From Natranaeroarchaeum sulfidigenes (lineage in GTDB: Archaea > Halobacteriota > Halobacteria > Halobacteriales > Natronoarchaeaceae), in NCBI RefSeq assembly GCF_017094485.1, contig NZ_CP064786.1:2546788-2610787 (forward strand): 64,000 nucleotides of DNA, given 5' to 3'. Each line of letters begins with the position of its first letter. Position 1 is the first letter of the stretch. The translations under genes and the position numbers were made by a program. This document shows positions 42,900-51,649 of the stretch, in pieces. A model generated the notes under the pieces. It saw only the letters and a list, made by a program, of their open reading frames with translations, ran no database searches and was not told the DNA's origin.

Positions 42900-43094
42900 T
42901 TACAGGCGGACGAGGTTCGTCGCTCGTGGGCCTTTATCGGCCTCTTCGATCTCGAACTCGACTTCCTGCCCCTCCTCGAGGTCAGGACCGCCGACGTCTT
43001 CCATGTGGAAGAACACGTCTTCGTCCGCGTCGTCAGTTTCGATGAATCCGTAGCCGCCCGTGTCGTTGAAGAAGTCAACCGTACCTTTCGCCAT
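42900..43094 (-). CDS. cold-shock domain protein
   Basis: 64 residues. The RNP-1-like KGTVDFFNDTGGYGFIETDD and RNP-2-like EDVFFHMEDV motifs are those of CspA-type single-stranded nucleic-acid binding proteins. The acidic loop (ADKGPRATNLV at the end) is normal for halophiles. The ATG at 43094 follows a leaderless promoter at 43119-43128. Likely an RNA chaperone. Confidence 0.92.
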   Translation of the reverse strand: MAKGTVDFFNDTGGYGFIETDDADEDVFFHMEDVGGPDLEEGQEVEFEIEEADKGPRATNLVRL

Positions 43095-43118
43095 TGCATC
43101 CACATATCGTTCGTACGA

Positions 43119-43128
43119 GTATAAAAAC
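43119..43128 (-). promoter_or_regulatory. TATA box of the cold-shock gene
   Basis: The minus strand reads GTTTTTATAC, centred 29 nt before the ATG at 43094; leaderless transcription is likely. Confidence 0.6.
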
Positions 43129-43175
43129 GATTGGGTTCCGTCCGCAGATTGGCCAATCACGCTCCATCTCTCGAA

Positions 43176-43784
43176 CTACCGACCGAACCGGCGCGAACGC
43201 TGTTTAAACTCCCGTATCGCCCGCAGGTAGTCTCGCCGCCGGAAGTCCCGCCAGTTGATGTCGGTAAAGTACAGCTCCGAGTAGACCGACTGCCAGATCA
43301 TGAAATCCGAGAGCCGTTCGGCTCCGGTTTTGACCACCAGATCCGGCGCGTCGGGAAATACCAGCCGCTCCTCGACATCCGCTTCGGTAACTGCATCAGG
43401 CTGGAGGTCGCCGTTTGCGACCTCTCCAGCGAGCGATCGTACAGCCGCGGTGAACTCGTGTTTCCCGCCGAGACCGATGCTCACCTGGATCGGGGCGTCC
43501 GCCCGGGTACGGTCTGTCGGTCCCCTGATCGCCATCGGTTTCGGCGCATCGACATCCTGTAGCGCGCGTTCGAGCGTCGGAGCAACCGCCTCATCGAGCA
43601 CACTGACGTAGACCGTCACACGGTCCGTTCCGTACTCGAAGGCGAGCTCGAAAAACGACTCCAGCGTGTCGTAGGCACCGCGTTCCAGCAGGTCGCGCTC
43701 CGCGAGGACGAGCGCGACGTGTGCTGGCGGCGCGGCCTCGTGGCGGCGGACGCGAAGCGAGAGATATCGGTCGTACAGTCCCAC
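43176..43784 (-). CDS. degenerate cis-prenyltransferase (UppS-like) homologue
   Basis: 202 residues, GTG start. The C-terminal half matches UppS closely (PDLVVKTGAERLSDFMIWQ, then YSELYFTDINWRDFRRRDY, ending RRFGR). The N-terminal active-site block that normally reads HVAIIMDGNRRWA is here HVALVLAERDLLE, without the catalytic aspartate, and the central FSTEN region is shortened. Family knowledge: such inactive partners (Nus1/NgBR in eukaryotes) pair with a catalytic subunit. I infer a regulatory or heteromeric role in polyprenyl lipid-carrier synthesis, which suits the divergent DUF92 gene beside it. Confidence 0.85.
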   Translation of the reverse strand: MGLYDRYLSLRVRRHEAAPPAHVALVLAERDLLERGAYDTLESFFELAFEYGTDRVTVYVSVLDEAVAPTLERALQDVDAPKPMAIRGPTDRTRADAPIQVSIGLGGKHEFTAAVRSLAGEVANGDLQPDAVTEADVEERLVFPDAPDLVVKTGAERLSDFMIWQSVYSELYFTDINWRDFRRRDYLRAIREFKQRSRRFGR

Positions 43785-43809
43785 GTCTCATCGATCACCC
43801 CGCTCCGAA

Positions 43810-43819
43810 GTAAAAACAC
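43810..43819 (-). promoter_or_regulatory. TATA box of the UppS-like gene
   Basis: The minus strand reads GTGTTTTTAC, centred about 30 nt before the GTG at 43784. Confidence 0.45.
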
Positions 43820-43847
43820 TGGGTCGGAACAGGATCGGTTCGGGACT

Positions 43848-43857
43848 CTTATGTAAG
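43848..43857 (+). promoter_or_regulatory. TATA box of the DUF92 gene
   Basis: CTTATGTAAG, centred about 29 nt before the GTG at 43882, divergent from the UppS-like promoter with about 30 nt between the two boxes. Confidence 0.45.
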
Positions 43858-43881
43858 CGACAGGTAAAGGAAGGCAATAGT

Positions 43882-45198
43882 GTGAGTTCGCCAGTACGAC
43901 GAGCGGGTGCGTTTGCCGGTGTCGGGACGCTCGCGCTTGTCGCACCAATCGACGAACGCGTCGCGACCGCGCTCTTTGCGGTGGTCGCGCTCGCTGCCGT
44001 CTTCGTTACCGACGGGCCGGTCTTCGAGCTGTTTGCCCGCCCCGGCGACCATCGCGACGAGCGTCTGAAGGGTCTGGTCGGCTTCTCCGTTGCCGCCGTC
44101 GTTCTCGGCTTTCTCACGAGTTTTACCGGGCTCACTGTGCAGGTCTTTGCCGGATCGATCGTCCTGTACGCCTACGGGAACCTCGCTGCTGAACTCGGCC
44201 GAAGCTACGGCGATGGTCCCTTTGCGGACGCCGCCGGCTTCGTGGTCGGCGGGCTACTGGCAGGTATTTCAGCCCAGTACATCGCGCTCGTACTCGCCGG
44301 GAGTCCGCTGCCACACGCCTCGCAGATCGTCGTCATGGCGACCTGCGGGGCGCTGGTCGGCGCGCTGATACGGACGGTGCTGCTCGGGCGGGATGATCCC
44401 CCTGTGATCCTCTCGATCGGGCTGCTCCTCTGGTTGCTCTCGGAAGTGACGGTAACGCCGAGTACGGTGGATGTCGCGATCGCCCTCGTCGTTACCGTCG
44501 CGGTCGGCTATCTCTCCTACGCACTGGAGACAGCCTCCGTCGAGGGGATGCTGACCGGTGTCTTCCTCGCGTTTGTCGCCATCGTGCTCGGCGGCTACGC
44601 CTGGTTCGCCGTCATGATCGCCTTCTTCGGCATCGGCGGGCTTTCGACGAAGTATCGTTTCGAGGAGAAACAGGCCCGCGGGGTCGCCGAGGGGAACGAT
44701 GGCGCGCGCGGGAGCGCGAACGTCCTTGGCAACGCCACGGTCGCACTCGCGTCGGTGTTCGGCTACGCCGCGGCTGATGCGGGTCTGATCGATATCGCCC
44801 CGCTCCTCTTTCTGTTTGCGTTTGCAGGCTCGCTCTCGACCGCGCTGGCCGATACCCTCTCCAGTGAGATCGGGAGCGTCTTCGACGACCCGCGGCTCAT
44901 TACGACGTTCAAGCGCGTCGAACCCGGTACTGACGGCGCGGTAACCTGGCAGGGCGAACTCGCGGGGGGTATCGGGGCAGGGACGATCGGCCTCCTGACC
45001 GGGCTACTGTTTGCGAGCATCGGAACGACTGGATCGATCGTGGTCGTCGTCGCTGGCATCGCCGGGATGACCGTCGACAGCCTCGTCGGCGCGACGCTCG
45101 AAGGCACGTACCTCGCTAACCAGAGTGTCAACTTCCTCGCGACGCTCTCGGGCGGTCTCGTCGGCGTCGGGCTGGCGATCGGACTGGCTCTCGTATGA
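43882..45198 (+). CDS. DUF92 integral membrane protein, VTE6-like polyprenyl/phytyl-phosphate kinase candidate
   Basis: 438 residues with a GTG start. Eleven or so hydrophobic helices are visible. The DUF92 signature appears in the C-terminal half: TALADTLSSEIGSVF, LITTFKRVEPGTDGAVTWQG and DSLVGATLEGTYLANQSVNF. Plant VTE6 phosphorylates phytyl phosphate; archaeal DUF92 genes are widely found with prenyl-lipid genes. The adjacent UppS-like gene makes polyprenol or isoprenoid salvage plausible. Its stop overlaps a GNAT gene in an ATGA. Confidence 0.85.
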   Translation: MSSPVRRAGAFAGVGTLALVAPIDERVATALFAVVALAAVFVTDGPVFELFARPGDHRDERLKGLVGFSVAAVVLGFLTSFTGLTVQVFAGSIVLYAYGNLAAELGRSYGDGPFADAAGFVVGGLLAGISAQYIALVLAGSPLPHASQIVVMATCGALVGALIRTVLLGRDDPPVILSIGLLLWLLSEVTVTPSTVDVAIALVVTVAVGYLSYALETASVEGMLTGVFLAFVAIVLGGYAWFAVMIAFFGIGGLSTKYRFEEKQARGVAEGNDGARGSANVLGNATVALASVFGYAAADAGLIDIAPLLFLFAFAGSLSTALADTLSSEIGSVFDDPRLITTFKRVEPGTDGAVTWQGELAGGIGAGTIGLLTGLLFASIGTTGSIVVVVAGIAGMTVDSLVGATLEGTYLANQSVNFLATLSGGLVGVGLAIGLALV

Positions 45199-45611
45199 TC
45201 CGCCTTGCCGACCCGGGTGACGCGCCAATCCTCCGTGCGCTCCAGTCAATACTTCCAGAACCTGCTCCGGAGACGCTGGAGCGTGCGCTTTCGGGCTACG
45301 GCCTCCTCCTCGTCTCGACGGACGACACCGACACCCCGGTCGGCTACGCCCTCACCCTCCCCGGCGACGAGCGCGCCTACCTGGCCGAACTCGTCGTCGC
45401 TCCGGCTGCCCGCCGTGAGGGGCGCGCGACGTCGTTGCTCGAGGCGACTGTCGCACGGCTCTCCGAGGATGTGACGACGCTCTCGCTTGCGGTTTCGCCC
45501 GACAACGAGGCGGCGCGGGAGCTGTACGAAACGGCTGGGTTCCGGGTCGTCGACGTCGATCCCGAGTACTACGATAGCGGGCCAGCGTTGATACTCGCGC
45601 GGACAGTGTAG
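45195..45611 (+). CDS. GNAT-family N-acetyltransferase
   Basis: 138 residues. AELVVAPAARREGRATSLL provides the acetyl-CoA pyrophosphate loop (RREGRA), and NEAARELYETAGFRVVD the C-terminal strand of the GNAT fold. The length suits a small-molecule or N-terminal acetyltransferase of the RimI type. It overlaps the DUF92 stop in an ATGA, so it is likely co-translated; the substrate is unknown. Confidence 0.86.
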   Translation: MIRLADPGDAPILRALQSILPEPAPETLERALSGYGLLLVSTDDTDTPVGYALTLPGDERAYLAELVVAPAARREGRATSLLEATVARLSEDVTTLSLAVSPDNEAARELYETAGFRVVDVDPEYYDSGPALILARTV

Positions 45612-45637
45612 GCAGGAGAAGAGATCGACCGCTGGCG

Positions 45638-46990
45638 CTACACCGGATCGTCGACCAGCTGATCTATCGTTCGCAGCCTGACGTTCGTCGGGCGTTTCGT
45701 GAACTCTCCGAGCGACGCCGACACCGTCTGGGTGACTCCCCGCTGGGCGGCCAGATCGAGCAGTCGCTGTGTGAGTGGCCCGTCGAGCACGAGTGCGGTC
45801 GGCGTCTCTTCAGTCCTGTCCAGTAGCTCGAACGCCTCCGAAACGGCCCCTTCGACGACGACGGTAGACTCGTCGTCCAGTAGCCGGACGAGAGCGTTTC
45901 CGGCGACGGCGTTCGCATGGCCCTGAATCGTCTCTGGCTGGGTAGCTCCGTCGTCCGTCGCATCGTCCGCTGGCTCCTCGCTTGCGTCGATGGTGACACC
46001 GGTCTCCGGTATCGGGTTACTGTCGGCCGATGTGGCGACTGCCTCATTGCTCTCTACCGCTGTGGTGTCGGGTTCCGGGTCGATTGTGGTCGCTGGCCGG
46101 GTCTCGCCGCCATCCGTCCCGTCGCTCGTCGGTGCCGGGCTGGCACTCCCATCGGTCGCGGCGACGGCAGACCGCGGCGTCGAGGCGTCCTCGACGACGC
46201 TGTAAGGTACCTTCTCCCGGAGCGCCTCGAAGACCTCGTCTCTGGAAAGGTCCTCGACGGACTTGCCGTCCGGCGCGAACGTGACGTAGTCGATGTCTCC
46301 GACCTGGCTGAACTCTTTGAGTATCAGGTCGCCACCGCGGTCGCCGTCGAGAAAGACAGTGGTCGTGCGCTCGTTCGACAGCGCCGCGACCGACTCGGGG
46401 ATGTCGGTCCCCTCGACTGCAATAGCGTTTTTGACGCCGTACTGCAGTAGCGTCAGGACGTCTGCACGCCCCTCGACGACGATGATCGCGTCGCTGTCCT
46501 CGACACGTGGCCCGGCGGGCAACCCCCTGTGTTCGGTGATATCGGCGACCCGAACCTGCTGGCGTACCTCTTCGAGGATGCGCTCGCTGGAACCAGTCGT
46601 CTCGTCGAAGGCCTCGACGAACAGCTCCTGGGCGCGCTCGATCACTTCTCGGCGTTTGGCAGCGCGGACGTCCTCGATGTTCGTCACTTCGAGGTCCGCG
46701 CGGCAGGGCCCGATCCGGGTGAGCGTTTCCAGTGCCGCCGCCAGCGTCGCCGTCTCCACCTTGTCGAGGCTCGTCGCGATGGTTACTGTTCCATGCGTCT
46801 CGCCGCCCGTGGCGTCGATTTCGACGTCGATGCGACCGACTTTCGAGGACTGCTGTAGGCTCCGGAGATCCAGCTCGTCGCCGAGGAGCCCTTCGGTCTG
46901 TCCGAAGATCGCACCGACGACGTCACTGCGTTCGACCACCCCGCTGGCGATGACGTCGGCGTGAATGAGATATTTCGTGGTGTCGTCCAT
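45638..46990 (-). CDS. dnaG: archaeal DnaG-type primase
   Basis: 450 residues. The N-terminal unique region (MDDTTKYLIHADVIASGVVERSD...) is followed by the Toprim domain: AIIVVEGRADVLTLLQYGVK, with the acidic DGD motif in VFLDGDRGGDL. A low-complexity S/T/P/D linker (about 285-365) separates it from the C-terminal HFVRLL-type domain (GNALVRLLDDESTVVVEGA). In archaea this protein is also found with the RNA exosome. The linker is longer than in many archaea. A TATA box is at 47052-47060 and a small hairpin (47000-47014) lies in the leader. Confidence 0.94.
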   Translation of the reverse strand: MDDTTKYLIHADVIASGVVERSDVVGAIFGQTEGLLGDELDLRSLQQSSKVGRIDVEIDATGGETHGTVTIATSLDKVETATLAAALETLTRIGPCRADLEVTNIEDVRAAKRREVIERAQELFVEAFDETTGSSERILEEVRQQVRVADITEHRGLPAGPRVEDSDAIIVVEGRADVLTLLQYGVKNAIAVEGTDIPESVAALSNERTTTVFLDGDRGGDLILKEFSQVGDIDYVTFAPDGKSVEDLSRDEVFEALREKVPYSVVEDASTPRSAVAATDGSASPAPTSDGTDGGETRPATTIDPEPDTTAVESNEAVATSADSNPIPETGVTIDASEEPADDATDDGATQPETIQGHANAVAGNALVRLLDDESTVVVEGAVSEAFELLDRTEETPTALVLDGPLTQRLLDLAAQRGVTQTVSASLGEFTKRPTNVRLRTIDQLVDDPV

Positions 46991-46999
46991 TGATGATCT

Positions 47000-47014
47000 G
47001 CCCCGATGTGGGGC
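47000..47014 (-). promoter_or_regulatory. hairpin in the dnaG 5' leader
   Basis: GCCCC-GATGT-GGGGC can form a 5-bp stem with a 5-nt loop that ends about 10 nt before the dnaG ATG. It could affect translation start. Confidence 0.35.
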
Positions 47015-47051
47015 GTGAGTGTGATGTGCCCATGATGATAGCCATGGAACA

Positions 47052-47060
47052 GTTTATATA
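47052..47060 (-). promoter_or_regulatory. TATA box of dnaG
   Basis: The minus strand reads TATATAAAC, about 66 nt before the ATG, implying a leader of about 40 nt. A second AT motif (CATATATACG, 47107-47116) may serve another start. Confidence 0.5.
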
Positions 47061-47159
47061 CGAGTTCGGCGGCCCAAATAGCTGTCGTCATTCCCTCGTA
47101 GAGCCCATATATACGGGTACTCGCCGTTTTGCTCGCTAACTACATATCTCGAAGCGGCA

Positions 47160-47222
47160 CACTACAATTTTCGAAGTGTAATACTACAGGGAATGAATCT
47201 TTACACTTCAATTTCTGTAGTT
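47160..47222. other. AT-rich imperfect inverted repeat upstream of dnaG
   Basis: 47160-47182 (CACTACAATTTTCGAAGTGTA...) and 47200-47222 are inverted copies: GAAGTGTAA pairs with TTACACTTC, and ACTACA pairs with TGTAGT, 16 of 23 positions matching, around an 17-nt loop. The stretch is AT-rich amid high-G+C genes and lies downstream of the 47244 gene's stop; it may be a terminator, an RNA or a protein-binding site. Confidence 0.45.
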
Positions 47223-47243
47223 TGCACTACGACATCTGTCGTC

Positions 47244-47984
47244 TTATCGCGCCCGATGCGGATCCTGCAGAACGGCATCGGCGGTCGCCAGCGAGGCTAA
47301 TGGATCCTCGGGATGGTCGTGCTCGAACAGCACCCACTCGACGCCCGCCTCCCGTGCAGCGTCGACGCAGCCGGGAATATCGAGCACGCCGTCGCCGAGG
47401 TCCGTCGGCTCGCCATCCGCCGTGACGTCCTTGAGATGGACAAGTGGGATCCGATCGCTGTACTGGTCAAGCAGGTCGACGGGATCCTGTCCGGCGGCTT
47501 CGGCCCAGCCCAGATCCAGTTCGAAGCCGACCGATTCGTCGGTTTCCTCGACGAGCAGGTCGAAAGCCGTCGCGGCGTCCGTGTCGGTCGGCGTGACGAA
47601 CTCGTGGTCGTGGTTGTGATAGAGCAGGCGACAGTCGTGCTCGTCGAGCAGCTCTGCGAGTGTCTCCAGCCGTTCGGCGGTCTCGATCACCGCTTCGCGG
47701 TCCACGAAGTGTGATTCGTCGAGATACGGGACGATGACTGTCACGCAGTCGAGCGCGCGGCAGGCGTCGGCGACCGCTTCGGGATCGTGTTCGATCTCCT
47801 CGGCCTGTACGTGTGCCCCGGCCATGGTGAGTCCAGTAGCGGCCAATGCTTCCTGTAGGCCGTCCCCGCTCGGGACGCCCGCGAACTCGACGCCGTCGAG
47901 CGACGTCTCGCCAACGGCCGAGAGCTGCTCGGGAAGCGACGCATCCAGTTCGCGCAACGTATACAGCTGAATACCAGTCTGCAT
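47244..47984 (-). CDS. sugar phosphate isomerase/epimerase family (xylose isomerase-like TIM barrel)
   Basis: 246 residues. Blocks QTGIQLYTLRELDASLPEQL, AGAHVQAEEIEHDPEAVADA, YHNHDHEF and VHLKDVTADGEP place it in the AP endonuclease-2/xylose isomerase-like superfamily. Metal ligands are likely in NHDHEF and in GFELDLGWAE. Many relatives act on inositol or sugar phosphates. ATG 47984 was selected; it starts the typical MQTGIQLYT. No pathway partner is seen. Confidence 0.85.
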   Translation of the reverse strand: MQTGIQLYTLRELDASLPEQLSAVGETSLDGVEFAGVPSGDGLQEALAATGLTMAGAHVQAEEIEHDPEAVADACRALDCVTVIVPYLDESHFVDREAVIETAERLETLAELLDEHDCRLLYHNHDHEFVTPTDTDAATAFDLLVEETDESVGFELDLGWAEAAGQDPVDLLDQYSDRIPLVHLKDVTADGEPTDLGDGVLDIPGCVDAAREAGVEWVLFEHDHPEDPLASLATADAVLQDPHRAR

Positions 47985-48077
47985 GTCCTCCACTCGGACG
48001 CCGACGGTGAAAAAGCTCGGCGTCGGTTTCGGCTCGTCCGGAACGAGATCGTCGACGATCCGACACAATGCGACAGG

Positions 48078-48087
48078 CCTTAACATC
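48078..48087 (+). promoter_or_regulatory. TATA box of the DUF3311/symporter operon
   Basis: CCTTAACATC, centred about 28 nt before the ATG at 48110; leaderless transcription fits. Confidence 0.45.
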
Positions 48088-48109
48088 CACCACCCTCACT
48101 CATTGACAA

Positions 48110-48367
48110 ATGGCGACACGTTTGCGACGGGTTGGCTGGGCGCTGGCGTTTCTCTCGCTGGGGGTGTTTGGAATCCCGTGGTTCCTCTGGGGCGTCGATA
48201 CGATCGTACTCGGGCTTCCCGTCTGGCTCTGGTGGCATATCGGCGTGATGGTCGGGGCGACGCTTTTGTTCTGGCTGTTCGCCCGCACTGACTGGGGTAT
48301 CTGGATCGAGCCGGACGCGGATTCGACCGCGGAACCGAACGGCGACGGCGGGGGCGATGGGCGATGA
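48110..48367 (+). CDS. DUF3311 small membrane protein
   Basis: 85 residues with two transmembrane helices and the family's GIPWFLWGVDT motif, ending in an acidic/glycine tail. DUF3311 proteins accompany sodium:solute symporters and are thought to be a small subunit or assembly factor. It overlaps the symporter gene in an ATGA. Confidence 0.88.
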   Translation: MATRLRRVGWALAFLSLGVFGIPWFLWGVDTIVLGLPVWLWWHIGVMVGATLLFWLFARTDWGIWIEPDADSTAEPNGDGGGDGR

Positions 48368-49842
48368 ACGCGATCGGCATCCAGCTTGGTATCGTCGTTG
48401 CCTACCTGTGTCTGGCGCTCGTGATTGGCCTGCTCGCGTTTCGGGTCACCGAACGCACCGCCGAGGACTTCTATCTCGCGAGCCGCTCGTTTGGCACGAT
48501 CGTCCTCCTCTTTACGACCTTTGCGACGCTGCTCTCGGCGTTCACGTTCTTCGGCGGGCCGAACCTCGCCTACGCACAGGGGCCCGAGTGGATCCTCGTG
48601 ATGGGGCTGATGGACGGAATCATCTTCGCCGTCCTCTGGTACGTGATCGGCTACAAGCAGTGGTTGATCGGGAACCGCCACGACTACGTCACGCTCGGGG
48701 AGATGCTGGGCGACCGCTTTGGCTCCGTCGGCCTCCGCGGACTGGTCGCCGTTGCCAGCCTCTTCTGGCTCTTTCCGTACGTGATGCTCCAGCAGATGGG
48801 GGCCGGGGCGGCGCTGTCGGGGCTGACCGACGGCGTCCTGCCCTTCTGGGCCGGTGCCGCGCTCGTGACCGTGTTCATGATCGTCTACGTTGTGCTCGCC
48901 GGGATGCGCGGGATCGCCTGGACCGACACGGTACAGGGTGCGTTCATGCTCGTGATTATCTGGGTCGCCGCGCTGTGGGTGCTGGACGCCGTCAGTGGGG
49001 CTGGCGCGGCGACAGCCACCGTCGCGGAGTCGAACCCCGAGTTCCTCGCGCTCGGTAGCGACTTCTACACGCCCGAATACATGCTCTCGACGGCGATCTC
49101 GATCGGATTCGGCGTCGCCATGTTTCCGCAGGTTAACCAGCGCTTCTTTACAGCGGGCTCGAAAACGGTGTTCAAACAGACGTTCGTCCTCTGGCCCGTG
49201 CTCGTCCTCCTGCTGTTCGTCCCCGCGTTCATGCTCGGAACGTGGGCTGCCGGGCTTGGGATCGAGGTCGACGTCGCCGCAGGCGAGAACGTCGTGCCGC
49301 TCCTGCTCAACGAGTACACGCCGGTCTGGTTCGCCGCGCTCGTCATCGCCGGCGCGATGGCTGCAATGATGTCCTCTAGCGACTCGATGTTGCTCTCGGG
49401 GTCGTCGTACTTTACGCGGGACATCTACCGGCCATTCGTCGACGCCGACATCTCCGACCGGCGCGAGGACCTGCTCGGTCGGATCGGCGTCGTCGTCTTT
49501 GCCACCGCCACCTTCTTTGCCAGTCTGCGCCAGCCGGGGACGCTCATCGAGATCGGTGATCTCGCCTTCTCGGGCTTCGCACAGCTTGCGTTCCCGGTGA
49601 TCGTCGCACTGTACTGGCGGAAGACCACACTGTCGGGCATGTACGCGGGAATCGGCGGCAGTCAGCTCTTTTACCTGCTGGCCGTCTTCACGCCGGTCGT
49701 TCCGGCGACCTACTTCGGCTGGAACGCCTCGGTCGTCGGCATGGGTCTCGGGCTCGTCCTGACGGTCGGTGTCTCGGCGGCAACGACGGCAGCTCCTGGC
49801 GAGCGCCGCTCGCGCTTTCTGTACGGGAGTGGCGCTGACTGA
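48364..49842 (+). CDS. sodium:solute symporter family permease
   Basis: 492 residues, about 13 helices. AEDFYLASRSFG at the front is the SSS signature start. The middle has FGVAMFPQVNQRFF and the sodium-site region MMSSSDSMLLSGSSYFTRD. Substrate cannot be told; the DUF3311 partner fits organic acid or pantothenate/acetate transporters. Transport across the cell membrane driven by sodium is inferred from family. Confidence 0.92.
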   Translation: MNAIGIQLGIVVAYLCLALVIGLLAFRVTERTAEDFYLASRSFGTIVLLFTTFATLLSAFTFFGGPNLAYAQGPEWILVMGLMDGIIFAVLWYVIGYKQWLIGNRHDYVTLGEMLGDRFGSVGLRGLVAVASLFWLFPYVMLQQMGAGAALSGLTDGVLPFWAGAALVTVFMIVYVVLAGMRGIAWTDTVQGAFMLVIIWVAALWVLDAVSGAGAATATVAESNPEFLALGSDFYTPEYMLSTAISIGFGVAMFPQVNQRFFTAGSKTVFKQTFVLWPVLVLLLFVPAFMLGTWAAGLGIEVDVAAGENVVPLLLNEYTPVWFAALVIAGAMAAMMSSSDSMLLSGSSYFTRDIYRPFVDADISDRREDLLGRIGVVVFATATFFASLRQPGTLIEIGDLAFSGFAQLAFPVIVALYWRKTTLSGMYAGIGGSQLFYLLAVFTPVVPATYFGWNASVVGMGLGLVLTVGVSAATTAAPGERRSRFLYGSGAD

Positions 49843-49875
49843 GCCGATCCCCGGCCGCGATCCTTCGGTTTCTAG

Positions 49876-51456
49876 CTAGCCCACCGTAACGTCCTGGATG
49901 ACTGTCGGTTCACGATCCCCACAGCCATGGCGATAGATCGTGTGTGTCGACCGATCCCGATCCTCCGGGCTGTCGATCGTCTCCAGTGTGACATTTTCGC
50001 TGACGTAGTACATGTTGACGTGAGTGAGATCCTCGCCGTCCTCGCCCTCCCACGTTTCACAGAGGTGCTCCGCGAGCGCGAGCGATGCGGGACCGGTGTC
50101 ACCGGCGCGCCGAACGCTGTTCATATAGAACCGCTCGCGGTAGGTGCCATACTGCTGTTGTAGCTCCTTACCCGGCCGCTCGAAGGAGAGTTCGCGGTCG
50201 TTGTACACGTCGATTCGCTCGCCGGAAGTAGTCTGCGCGGGGAAGACGTGATACCGGTCGGTCGTCCGGGGGACCGGCGCGAAGATACTCCATTCGGGCT
50301 GGTAGATCATCGTGTCGTAGGCCACGTCCTCGACCTGCTCTTTTGGCCCCTCGTCCGCCGGGACGACGCCTGCGCCAGTACCGACCGCCAGCAGCGCAAG
50401 CGCGACGACGAGGAAGGCGGCGATCCCGTAGAACCCGGTGTACACCGCTCGCCGGGTCCACAATTCGCCGCCTGCGGTTGGGATACGACGGGGGAATACA
50501 CGTGCCACTGCGCCAAGCCGTCTCACGGCAGCGTGAAGCCGATCGACTGGAAGGCCGACCAGCCGTGCCAGCCGGTCCAGATCACGCCAGAACTGCCCCT
50601 GTGCGAACAACAGAAGACCTGCCATCGCGACGTACGGGAACGCGCCGATTCGGACGGTAACGGCGAAACTCGCGTGGGCGATGACGAACATTCCCGCGAA
50701 GACGAGCCGGAGACGGCCAGTCAGGAAGAAGAGAAGCCAGCCGTACAGCAGCATGTAGTACCAGGTCAGCCCACCCAGCTGCAGCAGCTCGGGGAACTGT
50801 CGCATCGTCTCGCCAAGCAGAAAGGTCGTATCGTCGAGTCCCATGATCAGCGGCGTGGCCTCCCCGCCAGTCCACAGCTCCTCGCCCGACTTGTGGTAGC
50901 CGTTGATCACGTACATCGCGATCATCTGGAAGAGCGCACCGAGCGTGGCGAGACTGAACACCGACGTCCGTGGCTCTCGATTTCGGTGGACGGCGTCGAT
51001 CGACCAGCGCTCGCCAAGTGGCAGAAACAGCGCCCAGAAGAGCAGCAGTCGGAAGAGTACGTCGGCGTAGCTCGTCACGTACGGATTGTGCTGATCCAGC
51101 GAGATCACGAAGACGAAGGAGATGATCATCGCCACGCGCGTCTTGTAGCCGACAAGCAGTTGCAAGGCAACCAGCGCGTGGATCACGAAGAGCGCGGCGA
51201 TGATCGTCGGATCGCTCGTGTACGCGAAGACGTTTACTCCGTCGCTCGCCATCGACGCCGTCACGGCACCGTCATCAGTATAATAGAAGTGGAAGTTTCG
51301 CGAGCGCGAGAGCACGTCGGCGACGATGAGCACCGCGACGAACATCCGGAAGACAGCGAGCGTCCGGGTGTCGATCGAGCCGCGGCGCTTGAGGCCGCCA
51401 TAGAGAACACGTCCTGTCCGGGCCGCTCGGCTCCGGACCGCACCGAGATCAGCCAT
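49876..51456 (-). CDS. HTTM-domain membrane protein (vitamin K-dependent carboxylase-related)
   Basis: 526 residues with about seven to nine hydrophobic helices in the N-terminal 330 (LAVFRMFVAVLIVADVLSRS; VAMIISFVFVISLDQHNPY). The C-terminal extracytoplasmic part contains FAPVPRTTDRYHVFPA and TSGERIDVYNDRE. HTTM proteins are related to the gamma-carboxylase membrane core but prokaryotic function is unknown. Flanked by a convergent symporter and a divergent regulator. Confidence 0.83.
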   Translation of the reverse strand: MADLGAVRSRAARTGRVLYGGLKRRGSIDTRTLAVFRMFVAVLIVADVLSRSRNFHFYYTDDGAVTASMASDGVNVFAYTSDPTIIAALFVIHALVALQLLVGYKTRVAMIISFVFVISLDQHNPYVTSYADVLFRLLLFWALFLPLGERWSIDAVHRNREPRTSVFSLATLGALFQMIAMYVINGYHKSGEELWTGGEATPLIMGLDDTTFLLGETMRQFPELLQLGGLTWYYMLLYGWLLFFLTGRLRLVFAGMFVIAHASFAVTVRIGAFPYVAMAGLLLFAQGQFWRDLDRLARLVGLPVDRLHAAVRRLGAVARVFPRRIPTAGGELWTRRAVYTGFYGIAAFLVVALALLAVGTGAGVVPADEGPKEQVEDVAYDTMIYQPEWSIFAPVPRTTDRYHVFPAQTTSGERIDVYNDRELSFERPGKELQQQYGTYRERFYMNSVRRAGDTGPASLALAEHLCETWEGEDGEDLTHVNMYYVSENVTLETIDSPEDRDRSTHTIYRHGCGDREPTVIQDVTVG

Positions 51457-51620
51457 GGGTGATCGGCTTGGTCGTCAGTCGAAGTGATGTGGAGGGCGAC
51501 ATCTCTCGTTTCCAGTTCGTTTCCTATCCGCTGGCATATGTTTTGTGTCTTGGACGGCGATGTGCCGGCTGAGACAGCCTGACTCCTCGCTGTGGGCGAA
51601 CTCCGGTGGAGTTGGGGAGA

Positions 51621-51628
51621 TTCTTAAG
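51621..51628 (+). promoter_or_regulatory. TATA box of the CARF-like regulator
   Basis: TTCTTAAG, centred about 25 nt before the ATG at 51650, which identifies this ATG and not the upstream ones as the start. Confidence 0.5.
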
Positions 51629-51649
51629 CGCCCCGGCCAATTATCGGCT

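Noticed and set aside
50248-51462. Plus-strand frame of 404 codons opposite the HTTM gene
   Set aside because: Long antisense frames are common in high-G+C genes; the translation is unstructured and R/D/H-rich, while the minus-strand frame has clear membrane helices and family motifs.
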